The translations under genes were made by a program, and so were the position numbers. Below the pieces are notes generated by a model. It was not told where the DNA came from, made no database searches, and saw only the letters and a program-made list of their open reading frames with translations. Below, piece after piece: positions 1 through 5,806 of a stretch of DNA of 7,921 nucleotides. Origin of the DNA: a bacterium (Candidatus Torokbacteria) CG_4_10_14_0_2_um_filter_35_8 (GTDB lineage: Bacteria; Patescibacteriota; GCA-2792135); the NCBI GenBank assembly GCA_002792135.1, contig PFNU01000036.1, positions 1-7,921 on the forward strand. The letters are read 5' to 3'. Position 1 is the stretch's first letter; every line of letters begins with the position of its first letter.

Positions 1-489
1 TACAACACTACTAAAAGAAATGATATATTAGATGGATGTATCTGGTTCGGTTGTGATAATGGGGTTTTTGGGTCGGAGTTTGGAAAGAGTGTGATTCAAA
101 AGTATGTTGAGATGCTAGAATTCTTAAAAGACAAAAATACTATTTTTGAAAAATTCCACATCTCGGATCAGGTGTATAATTTTCTCTATTATGATAAGAA
201 CATAAACTATCGGGGTGTTGAAAGAAGATTAAGGAGTTTTGATTGTAAAATTGTTTTTTGCAAAATTAAAGAAGATGAAGATGTTTTCAAAAAAAGAATT
301 GAAGAAAGATTAAAAAGTGTTCCTCATTATCAAAGAATTGTAAAACCTTTTTCTTGGTACATAAAACAGCAGAGAACCTATGAGCAATTTTTAGAAAAAA
401 GTATCTTACCAGTTTTAGAAGTTGATATGACAAAGATTCCTAATGAGAAGTATAAGGAGGTTTTGGGATGGATAAAAGAGGAAGCGTAA
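1..489 (+). CDS. P-loop nucleoside/nucleotide kinase-like protein, 5' truncated
   Basis: The frame is open from base 1 to a TAA at 487-489, giving 162 residues with no N-terminus. The GTG at 91 is an internal codon, because the protein-like sequence continues upstream of it. The visible part resembles the C-terminal half of deoxynucleoside or thymidylate kinases. FEKFHISDQVY looks like the 'DR-x-x-x-S-E-x-V-Y' segment that follows the Walker B strand. VERRL and a CKIVFCKI strand come next, then an Arg-rich lid-like stretch (KKRIEERL), the QQRTYEQF helix and a final strand ending PVLEVD. The Walker A loop would lie upstream of the window, so ATP binding cannot be checked. The usual DR is EK here, which may mean a divergent or non-canonical kinase. 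The substrate cannot be named. The stop codon lies inside a GTAAAGT heptamer duplication that opens the downstream repeat region. Confidence 0.6.
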   Translation, partial: YNTTKRNDILDGCIWFGCDNGVFGSEFGKSVIQKYVEMLEFLKDKNTIFEKFHISDQVYNFLYYDKNINYRGVERRLRSFDCKIVFCKIKEDEDVFKKRIEERLKSVPHYQRIVKPFSWYIKQQRTYEQFLEKSILPVLEVDMTKIPNEKYKEVLGWIKEEA

Positions 490-617
490 AGTGTAAAGTG
501 AAAAATAAGAGGGAATTAGGAATTAGGAATCAGGAATCACGAATATTAGGAATTAGGTGTTAGGTTGTAGGGGGTAACTTTTCTACAACCTACTCCTTAA
601 TCCCTATCACCTAGATT
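486..617. repeat. 7-bp tandem repeat arrays in inverted orientation
   Basis: Two GTAAAGT heptamers (486-492, 493-499) overlap the stop codon of the preceding gene. From 512 the sequence runs in heptads: GGAATTA twice, then GGAATCA twice (to 539). After an interrupted unit come GGAATTA, GGTGTTA and GGTTGTA (549-569). From 583 to 617 the bottom strand carries the same type of heptad (top strand CTACAAC, CTACTCC, TTAATCC, CTATCAC, CTAGATT). The two arrays face each other. Their inner ends form a perfect 10-bp stem, TAGGTTGTAG (561-570) with CTACAACCTA (583-592), around a 12-nt loop, and pairing continues imperfectly outward. No open frame or T-run terminator is visible. It resembles short tandem heptamer repeats known from some bacteria, notably cyanobacterial STRR sequences, but identity with any named family is not shown. 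Confidence 0.75.
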
Positions 618-631
618 ATTTGAATTTTGCA

Positions 632-688
632 TTTTTCAGCCCTAGGTAGATCCGCCTTGGGACGTAGTACATCCCTTGGGTGGTGAAC
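632..688 (+). repeat. Intergenic repeat, copy 1, upstream of glgA
   Basis: The first 25 nt (632-656: TTTTTCAGCCC, then AGG, then GATCCGCC) match 22 of 25 positions at 6068-6092. In the second copy CAGCC/GGCTG forms a clean 5-bp stem; here it has decayed. TCCGCC at 651-656 can pair weakly with GGTGG near 680, a degraded form of the TCCGCC/GGCGGA pairing in the other copy. Inside lie a duplicated CCTTGGG (655-661 and 674-680) and an imperfect stem GGGACGT/ACATCCC (659-665 and 669-675). The copy ends in GAAC 15 nt before the glgA ATG, close to the 16-nt spacing of the second copy before its gene. Confidence 0.65.
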
Positions 689-703
689 TTTCAACTTAAA
701 AAT

Positions 704-2266
704 ATGTCTAAACGAAAAACTAAAAAGAAACTTAAGGTATTATTTGTTGCCTCCGAGTGTGCACCTATTGCTAAGGCAGGGGGGCTTGGCGATGTGGTGG
801 GGAGTCTTCCTTTGGCTTTAGAAAAATTAGGATGCGATGCGAAAATGGTTATTCCTAAGTATGAGGCAATTAATGACAAGAAATTTAGTATAAAAAAGAA
901 TATTAAAAATCTTAAAATCCCTATTGAAGGCAGAAAGGAGAAGATAAATATTTTTAAGACTAAACTTCCTAACTCTCAAGGCATAGAAGTTTATCTTCCA
1001 GAAAGTAAGAAATTTTTTGGGGGAGAAGATATGTATACACACAAGCGGCCCGGGACAAGCTTTATTTACTCATTTGTATTTTTATCTCGTACTGCCTTAG
1101 AGATTACTAAAGCCATAAAATTTAAGCCTGATGTTATTCATCTTCATGATTGGCATACTTCTTTTATTCCTTTGTGGCTTAGAACCACTTTTGAAGACGA
1201 TCCATTTTATAAAGATATAGCAACCCTTCTTACAATTCATAATCTTGCGCACCAAGGAGAAGCAGATATAAACCTACTCAAGTTTGCAAATCTTAAAGTT
1301 AAAGATTTAGACCTTTTGGGATGGGATGCGCATGATAAAGATGTTGTTATTCTTTTTCAAGGAATAGTACTTTCTGATCTTATTAACACGGTAAGTCCTA
1401 CTTATGCCAAAGAGATTTTGACTAAAGAATATGGACGGGGATTAGATAAAATTTTACAAAAAAGAAAAGATAGACTTTTTGGAGTTGTAAACGGCATTAA
1501 TTATGATTTTTTTAATCCTAAAAAAGATAAGAATATTTTTCAAAATTATGATAGCGACTCTTTAGATAATAGGCTTATTAATAAAGTTGAACTACAGGAG
1601 AAATTAAAGCTCGACTGTGATTCAGAAGCACCAATTATAGGGATGATTTCTAGAATCACTTCTCAAAAAGGATTTGATCTACTAGATAAGATCATGAAGG
1701 AAATTGAGAATCTTAATTTCCAGTTTGTGCTTTTAGGAGTTTTGAGAAAAACTGAGTCGAAGAAGATGGTAAAAGCGATGTTTCTTGCCGCAAAAAAATA
1801 CCCAAAAAGAGTATCTTTAAACCTAGAATTTGATCCAGTGCTTGCTAATCAAATTTATGCTGCGTCTGATATATTTCTTATGCCTTCCAGATTTGAGCCT
1901 TGCGGTCTTGGTCAAATGATCGCCATGCGTTATGGAGCAGTGCCTTTAGTAAGAAAAACTGGCGGTCTTGCTGATACTGTTTTAGATTTTGATAAAAAAA
2001 CAGAAAAGGGCACTGGCTTTGTTTTTAAGAAGTATAATAGTAGGGCGCTTTATAATACATTAAGACGTGCTTTAAATGTTTACAGAAGAGATAGAGAAGC
2101 TTGGCGCAAGATCATGATTCAGGACATGAGAAAGGATTTTACTTGGGATAGATCTGCAAGGCAGTATTTAAAGCTTTATAAAAAAGCAATTAAGTTTCAT
2201 AAGAGGGGTGAGGATTTGGATGAGAAGATTTATAATAGGATTAAAGGGTTGAGAGTTAAGATTTAG
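704..2266 (+). CDS. glgA: Glycogen/starch synthase (GT5 family)
   Basis: This cytoplasmic GT-B glycosyltransferase adds glucose from ADP-glucose (or possibly UDP-glucose) to the non-reducing end of an alpha-1,4-glucan. From ATG 704 it is 520 residues, slightly longer than the roughly 480 of E. coli GlgA. The N-terminal GT5 domain starts with KVLFVASECAP and the donor-binding KAGGLGDV loop (24-31). HLHDWHT, TIHNLAHQG and NTVSPTYA follow. The C-terminal domain has GMISRITSQKG (Arg and Lys for the donor phosphates), PSRFEPCGLGQ with the conserved Glu at 398, and KTGGLADTV (418-426). An in-frame GTG at 680 would add 8 residues, but it lies in the upstream repeat, so ATG 704 is preferred. No Shine-Dalgarno or convincing promoter precedes it. 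The usual LGxGDxxYE segment reads LGVLRKTES here, a deviation near the donor site. No branching enzyme, GlgC or phosphorylase is adjacent, so the polymer and the sugar donor cannot be settled. Confidence 0.95.
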   Translation: MSKRKTKKKLKVLFVASECAPIAKAGGLGDVVGSLPLALEKLGCDAKMVIPKYEAINDKKFSIKKNIKNLKIPIEGRKEKINIFKTKLPNSQGIEVYLPESKKFFGGEDMYTHKRPGTSFIYSFVFLSRTALEITKAIKFKPDVIHLHDWHTSFIPLWLRTTFEDDPFYKDIATLLTIHNLAHQGEADINLLKFANLKVKDLDLLGWDAHDKDVVILFQGIVLSDLINTVSPTYAKEILTKEYGRGLDKILQKRKDRLFGVVNGINYDFFNPKKDKNIFQNYDSDSLDNRLINKVELQEKLKLDCDSEAPIIGMISRITSQKGFDLLDKIMKEIENLNFQFVLLGVLRKTESKKMVKAMFLAAKKYPKRVSLNLEFDPVLANQIYAASDIFLMPSRFEPCGLGQMIAMRYGAVPLVRKTGGLADTVLDFDKKTEKGTGFVFKKYNSRALYNTLRRALNVYRRDREAWRKIMIQDMRKDFTWDRSARQYLKLYKKAIKFHKRGEDLDEKIYNRIKGLRVKI

Positions 2267-2276
2267 CTTTATTTCT

Positions 2277-2305
2277 GTAGAGACGTTGCATTGCAACGTC
2301 TCTAC
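2277..2305. repeat. Perfect 29-nt palindrome (14-bp arms)
   Basis: The arm GTAGAGACGTTGCA is followed by a single T and then its exact reverse complement, starting 10 nt after the glgA stop. The match is uninterrupted over all 14 pairs. A near-identical GTAGAGACGTTGCA-type palindrome is, from memory, a widespread dispersed repeat in cyanobacteria and some other bacteria; this was not checked. Only a short CTTTAT follows, so the palindrome is a poor intrinsic terminator by itself. Because the real terminator lies 20 nt downstream, this more likely is an inserted mobile palindrome that would form a strong hairpin at the 3' end of the glgA mRNA. Confidence 0.85.
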
Positions 2306-2324
2306 TTTATAGAAGGTAATTTTC

Positions 2325-2353
2325 AGGCGTATTCCCACGCCTTTTTTGTTTTT
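2325..2353 (+). terminator. Rho-independent terminator of glgA
   Basis: A 6-bp stem AGGCGT/ACGCCT encloses the loop ATTCCC and is followed at once by a T tract (six T, one G, five T). It lies about 60 nt after the glgA stop codon and before the next promoter. Confidence 0.85.
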
Positions 2354-2375
2354 ACCTATATTTAAGCCAAAAAAT

Positions 2376-2404
2376 TTGAAAACATATCTCCTTTGTGTTA
2401 TACT
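2376..2404 (+). promoter_or_regulatory. Sigma70-type promoter for the Wzz-like/DUF218 gene
   Basis: TTGAAA (2376-2381) and TATACT (2399-2404) are separated by exactly 17 nt. Each box is one mismatch from consensus. It sits just downstream of the glgA terminator and faces the next gene, with transcription expected to start near 2411. Confidence 0.75.
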
Positions 2405-2410
2405 ACTTTG

Positions 2411-2580
2411 CTTTTAAATAAAAAAGTAAGTATGCTCCGGAGCTTTGGTTTTTGTGAAGAATTGATTCTGTGGTTTTAATTTAAGCTTCGTAGTATGCTC
2501 CTTTTCTGGATTATAAAAGCGGAGGAGCATTATCAGGCGAAAAATGGATTTTACCAACCTTTCGCTAAATATAGGCAAAA
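2411..2580 (+). promoter_or_regulatory. Long, possibly structured 5' leader of the Wzz-like/DUF218 mRNA
   Basis: The predicted promoter leaves about 170 nt before the ATG at 2581. CGGAGCTT (2438-2445) can pair with AAGCTTCG (2483-2490), 8 bp including one G-U pair. ATGCTCC (2495-2501) can pair with GGAGCAT (2524-2530). The 10-mer AGTATGCTCC occurs twice (2429-2438 and 2492-2501), so GGAGCAT could pair with either copy, and the GCTCCGGAGC at 2434-2443 is self-complementary. These overlapping pairings could allow switching between folds. The region matches no riboswitch class recognisable by eye. The stems were found by inspection, without energy calculation. Confidence 0.4.
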
Positions 2581-2584
2581 ATGA
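2495..2584 (+). CDS. Possible 29-residue upstream ORF overlapping the next start codon
   Basis: An ATG at 2495 opens a frame that runs 29 codons and stops at TGA 2582-2584, overlapping the ATG of the next gene as ATGA. This is the classic arrangement for translational coupling. The peptide starts MLLFWIIKAEEHY and ends KYRQK. There is no Shine-Dalgarno before its start, the start codon lies inside a potential stem, and the peptide is not recognisable. The frame may be open by chance. It is listed because of the exact stop/start overlap. Confidence 0.2.
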   Translation: MLLFWIIKAEEHYQAKNGFYQPFAKYRQK

Positions 2585-3834
2585 GAAGCAAGCTAGGAAT
2601 TATTATCGCCATGGCTTTTTTGACAGGTGCTGTCTTTTCCGCACTAGGTTTTTATAATTTTGGATTTTATAGAACCGAGATGAAAGTTCTGGTTGTCCGA
2701 GATATTTTTGATCAAGATATTAGCGATGCTCTTCTTGCAAACGAAGAATCAGCTCTTCTTTTAAGTGAAAGTATCAATACAAGCTCTTTTTCTAATAAAG
2801 TTTTTGATTTTGATCCTGAAATTATTCAAAGTTGCTTCGGAAATAGCAATGAGGAAATCTATGAGAATTGGAGGAAAAATATTAAAGCATCTTTAGAGGA
2901 AGATTCACCGATTTTTAGCATTACTATTCTTCATAAGGATAAAGATCAGGGTTTAAAAATTGCCCATGCCATAGAACAGGTCTTAAAAACCCAAAAAGAA
3001 TTTTATACAGGCAATCTCTTTGAAAGTATTTCAATGGATAGAAATAGAAAGACACATTCTTTTGCTATTAAGACAGTTAGTGGCCCTTTTTCTTATCTTA
3101 GTTTTAATATTTGGGAAAATGCAGGCTTAGGCTTTTTATCAGGCTTTGTTTTAGGAACTATTCTGGTGTCTCTATATGGTTTTGCTTTTCCTGTCAAGGT
3201 AAAAAAAGAGATTGTACCAAGAAAAGTATTTGTTGAAGAGGTCGAAGCAAAACCAAGGGGTTTTTGGAATTTTGTAGAAAGATTACTCGAGACTCGAGAC
3301 GATGATATAAATTTACTTGCCTTACCTGCCGATGCCGCAATTGGTATAGGGATTGATGTGTCCAAGGACAAAACCAAGGCAAGCCCTCAGTCTAAAGTTG
3401 TCGCCTTAGAAGCTTTAGATTTATTTTTAAAAGGAAAAGCTAAAAATATTCTTCTTGCAGGAGGATATTTAGGAAAACCTGATGAGATAACTGAAGCAGA
3501 AGCAATGGCTAGGGTTATTGAGAATAGTGTTCCTAAAGAAAAGTTATTTTTAGAAAGTAAGAGTTATCGTACTTATATGAATGCTGACTGTACTTTGCCA
3601 ATAATGGAAAGCCATGGCTGGAAAACCGCAATTATCGTTGCTCAGCAGTGGCATGCAAGAAGAGTGAGAGCAACATTTAAAAAGCGCTGGAGAGGAAGTG
3701 ATATAAAGTTTGCTATTATAAAAGCAAGATCCCCGTATGGTGGAGGATCTCAAAGTAGGCTCAATTATTTTTGGACTTTTGCTATTTGGGACAGCCTTGC
3801 TTTTGTTTTTTCGAAGTTGAAAAGTTACTGTTGA
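2581..3834 (+). CDS. Membrane protein: Wzz-like N-terminus fused to a DUF218 domain
   Basis: The protein has 417 residues. Residues 4-27 form a first membrane segment. Residues 28-178 form a predicted external domain that resembles Wzz/CpsC-type polysaccharide chain-length regulators (strand TEMKVLVV, later SPIFSITILHKDKDQGLKIAHAIEQVL). Residues 181-204 form a second membrane segment. A charged linker leads to a DUF218 domain (about 245-400). Its marks are DAAIGIGIDVSKD, ILLAGG (290-295), TEAEAM (304-309), LESKSYRTYMNA (324-335) and IIVAQQWHARRVRA (351-364). Two membrane segments would place the DUF218 domain in the cytoplasm, where Wzc-type proteins carry their BY-kinase. No Walker motif is present. 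DUF218 proteins (SanA, ElyC, YdcF) are linked to envelope integrity, but their chemistry is unclear. A role in surface polysaccharide is inferred. The start is ATG 2581 with a weak AGG 5 nt upstream. Stop is TGA. Confidence 0.75.
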   Translation: MRSKLGIIIAMAFLTGAVFSALGFYNFGFYRTEMKVLVVRDIFDQDISDALLANEESALLLSESINTSSFSNKVFDFDPEIIQSCFGNSNEEIYENWRKNIKASLEEDSPIFSITILHKDKDQGLKIAHAIEQVLKTQKEFYTGNLFESISMDRNRKTHSFAIKTVSGPFSYLSFNIWENAGLGFLSGFVLGTILVSLYGFAFPVKVKKEIVPRKVFVEEVEAKPRGFWNFVERLLETRDDDINLLALPADAAIGIGIDVSKDKTKASPQSKVVALEALDLFLKGKAKNILLAGGYLGKPDEITEAEAMARVIENSVPKEKLFLESKSYRTYMNADCTLPIMESHGWKTAIIVAQQWHARRVRATFKKRWRGSDIKFAIIKARSPYGGGSQSRLNYFWTFAIWDSLAFVFSKLKSYC

Positions 3835-3876
3835 AGTCCTCTAGTTTCTTATTAGATAGTTATAAAGACAAAGGAC

Positions 3877-3902
3877 AGTAGAAAAAACTACTCTCTTTTT
3901 TT
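3877..3902 (+). terminator. Weak rho-independent terminator candidate
   Basis: AGTAG/CTACT forms a 5-bp stem around an A6 loop, with seven T starting 3 nt later. It lies 43 nt after the stop of the Wzz-like/DUF218 gene, in the 126-nt gap before a convergent gene. The stem is short and AT-rich, so it is only a candidate. No clear terminator on the opposite strand was seen in this gap. Confidence 0.45.
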
Positions 3903-3960
3903 GTATCTTAATCCAAAATCAATAATGAACTCCCCGAATTTGTATATTGTATTCTTATCT

Positions 3961-4527
3961 TTAAAGATGGATTATAGAAGATAGGGACAGTTTATTGTGA
4001 AAAGACATTGTTTTGAAAATTCCCTCATATTCCTCGTTTGGTGTACTAAATATATAAACCTTGTTGTTATGAGAGAAATAATAATTAAAGTGATCAGGAC
4101 TGCCTTCTTCTAAGACTTTATAACCTTTAATACCTTCATTTGTATTAAAAGACTTCTTTTGATCTAGATTAGTAATACCAACCCTGCTATTTTCCTCTTC
4201 AAGCCAACTATTTATATCCAGACCATTAGGATTATCTTCTACGGCTAATATAAACTCTGGATATGTTATCTCTTCTCCACTATTAAGTTTATCGAATTCC
4301 TCTGGTTTCCAAAATTTAGTATTGTTTGTATCCTCATCTTTAACTGAAAGATTAAGTTCCTTCGGATATACAAAACTATACCCATACTCTTTGTTCTCAT
4401 AGACTTTAGAATCTTCTGGGGTTGAGGGAACCTGAAAAAATCTACAGCCTTTACTACCACTAAGTAACAAGAGACAAAGACATAAGGTAATAACACTTAA
4501 TGTAGTACGTTGAAAACTTTTCCCCAT
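3961..4527 (-). CDS. Exported protein with PsbP-like domain, possible lipoprotein
   Basis: This protein has 188 residues. A basic start (MGKSFQR) is followed by a hydrophobic stretch (residues 9-24) and SGSKGC, with Cys28 as a possible lipidation site. The lipobox is poor (Lys at -2), so a plain signal peptide or membrane anchor is equally possible. The mature part starts with YENKEYGYSFVYPKE, typical of PsbP-like/DUF1795-type secreted domains. It ends with the family-like IFKTMSF followed by a short tail. These domains are common in small surface proteins of unknown function. The gene starts 28 nt after the tyrS stop on the same strand, so it is probably co-transcribed with tyrS. There is no good Shine-Dalgarno: an AAAGG lies about 18 nt before the ATG, too far to be ideal. 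Function unknown. Confidence 0.65.
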   Translation of the reverse strand: MGKSFQRTTLSVITLCLCLLLLSGSKGCRFFQVPSTPEDSKVYENKEYGYSFVYPKELNLSVKDEDTNNTKFWKPEEFDKLNSGEEITYPEFILAVEDNPNGLDINSWLEEENSRVGITNLDQKKSFNTNEGIKGYKVLEEGSPDHFNYYFSHNNKVYIFSTPNEEYEGIFKTMSFHNKLSLSSIIHL

Positions 4528-4555
4528 AGGTTTATTTTTAATAACCTTTAGTTTA

Positions 4556-5767
4556 TTACAAACTCACCTTCACGAAATTAATCTTCCCGCACCTTACAAC
4601 ATCCCCATTTTTCAAATTCACTTCTTTATTCAAACCTGAAACCTTTTTATTGTTAATCTTCACAGCACCTTCTCGAATAAGCCTTTTTGCTTTACCCTTA
4701 CTTTGAGCAAGATGAAGTTTTACTAAAAGATCAGTAATATTCCATTTGCTTTTACTTAATTTTACTTCTTTAGCCTTTGTGGGTTTCTTTTTGTCTCTAA
4801 AAACTCTATTAAATTCCTCCTCTGACTTTTCTGCTTTTTTGGATCCGTGATATATAGTAACGATTTCTCTTGCAAGACGAGCTTTTACATCTCTAGGGTT
4901 TACTTTGTTATTTTTCAAATCTTTTTCTATTTTTTTAATCTCTTCTTGAGGAATATCTGTACAAAGCTCAAAATAAGAGATCATAATTTCATCCTTTGCT
5001 GCCATTGTTTTTCCAAACATGGTAAAAGGGTTGTCAGTAACTGGAATAGTATTATGAAAACTTTTACTCATTTTCCGACCGTCGTTTCCGGTAAGTAGAG
5101 AGCAAGTAATAACGAATCTTTCCTTGTTTTTTAGTTCCTTCATCAAAGTTCTTCCGCAAAGCATATTGAAAGTCTGATCAGAGCCACCTAATTCTGCATC
5201 AGCTCTTAGTACTACCGAGTCGTATCCTTGCATAAGAGGATAGAGAAATTCATGTAAGAAAATAGGAAGGCCTTTTTTTATTCTCTCTTGATACATGTCT
5301 CGTTCTAACATTTGCTGAACAGTAAAATGAGCGGAAAGTTCGATTACTTCTTTAAAACTAAGCTTATCAAGCCACTCGGAATTAAACTTGATTTTAGTAG
5401 GATTATTTCCAGCAAAGTTTAAGATTTTACTTACTTGATCTTTATAAGTTTTTGCGTTTTCTAAAACTTGTCTATGGGTAAGAGGAATTCTTGTCTTGGA
5501 TCTACCTGTTGGATCACCAATTCTTCCTGTAAAATCTCCAATAAGCATGACGATCTCCCATCCCAAATCTTGAAGTTCTTTTAATTTCCTTAAACACACC
5601 GCATGGCCGAGATGGATCTCCGCGCCGGAAGGATCAACTCCATAATATACCTTAAGTTTTTTACCTGATTTTAAGGCTTTTTCTAAAGCTTCTTTAGAAG
5701 GATAAATTTCTGCAATTCCCCATGAAAAAAAACGTTTGATTTTTTGGTTTCTACTTTGTTGTGGCAT
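4556..5767 (-). CDS. tyrS: Tyrosyl-tRNA synthetase (TyrZ-type)
   Basis: This class I enzyme charges tRNA-Tyr with tyrosine in the cytoplasm, using ATP. It has 403 residues, normal for the family. The catalytic core has YYGVDPSGAEIHLGH (Tyr41, HIGH motif as HLGH at 52-55), IGDPTGR (Asp85) and YPLMQGYD (Tyr176, Gln180, Asp183, the tyrosine pocket). ELGGSDQ (192-198) and the KMSKS loop (232-236) follow. The last 60 or so residues form an S4 RNA-binding domain (LVKLHLAQSKGKAKRLI through NLKNGDVV). The HLGH wording and the LGWEIVMLIGDFTG segment match the TyrZ-like branch better than the E. coli TyrS branch. All key residues are intact. The start is ATG 5767; no Shine-Dalgarno precedes it. It is the first gene of a likely two-gene unit with the exported protein and is divergent from the PBP gene. 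No T-box leader was recognised upstream. Confidence 0.96.
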   Translation of the reverse strand: MPQQSRNQKIKRFFSWGIAEIYPSKEALEKALKSGKKLKVYYGVDPSGAEIHLGHAVCLRKLKELQDLGWEIVMLIGDFTGRIGDPTGRSKTRIPLTHRQVLENAKTYKDQVSKILNFAGNNPTKIKFNSEWLDKLSFKEVIELSAHFTVQQMLERDMYQERIKKGLPIFLHEFLYPLMQGYDSVVLRADAELGGSDQTFNMLCGRTLMKELKNKERFVITCSLLTGNDGRKMSKSFHNTIPVTDNPFTMFGKTMAAKDEIMISYFELCTDIPQEEIKKIEKDLKNNKVNPRDVKARLAREIVTIYHGSKKAEKSEEEFNRVFRDKKKPTKAKEVKLSKSKWNITDLLVKLHLAQSKGKAKRLIREGAVKINNKKVSGLNKEVNLKNGDVVRCGKINFVKVSL

Positions 5768-5806
5768 AGTATTAGTAGGTTAAAAATGCAAGATGGATTT
5801 TTTATC

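Larger units (their letters stand above)
2267..2580. other. Intergenic region between glgA and the Wzz-like/DUF218 gene
   Basis: This 314-nt gap has no convincing protein gene apart from tiny frames. In order it holds a perfect palindrome (2277-2305), a rho-independent terminator (2325-2353), a well-spaced promoter (2376-2404) and an approximately 170-nt leader with mutually compatible stems and a repeated 10-mer. The order (terminator then promoter) indicates that glgA and the next gene are separate transcription units. Confidence 0.75.

Noticed and set aside
486..617. CRISPR array
   Set aside because: The repeats are 7 bp and contiguous, with no spacers and no cas genes.
680..703. GTG start for glgA, 8 residues upstream
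   Set aside because: The codon lies in the intergenic repeat, and the extra residues have no family counterpart; ATG 704 precedes the conserved start of the domain.
2544..2580. GGAGG at 2521-2525 as the Shine-Dalgarno for the ATG at 2544
   Set aside because: The spacing is about 18 nt, and that frame differs from the downstream gene, giving only a short peptide.
3832..3834. TGA read as glycine (genetic code 25, as in Gracilibacteria)
   Set aside because: The Wzz-like/DUF218 domain ends at this TGA, and reading through adds only eight residues before a TAG. I noticed no in-frame TGA inside the conserved genes, so the standard code fits best.
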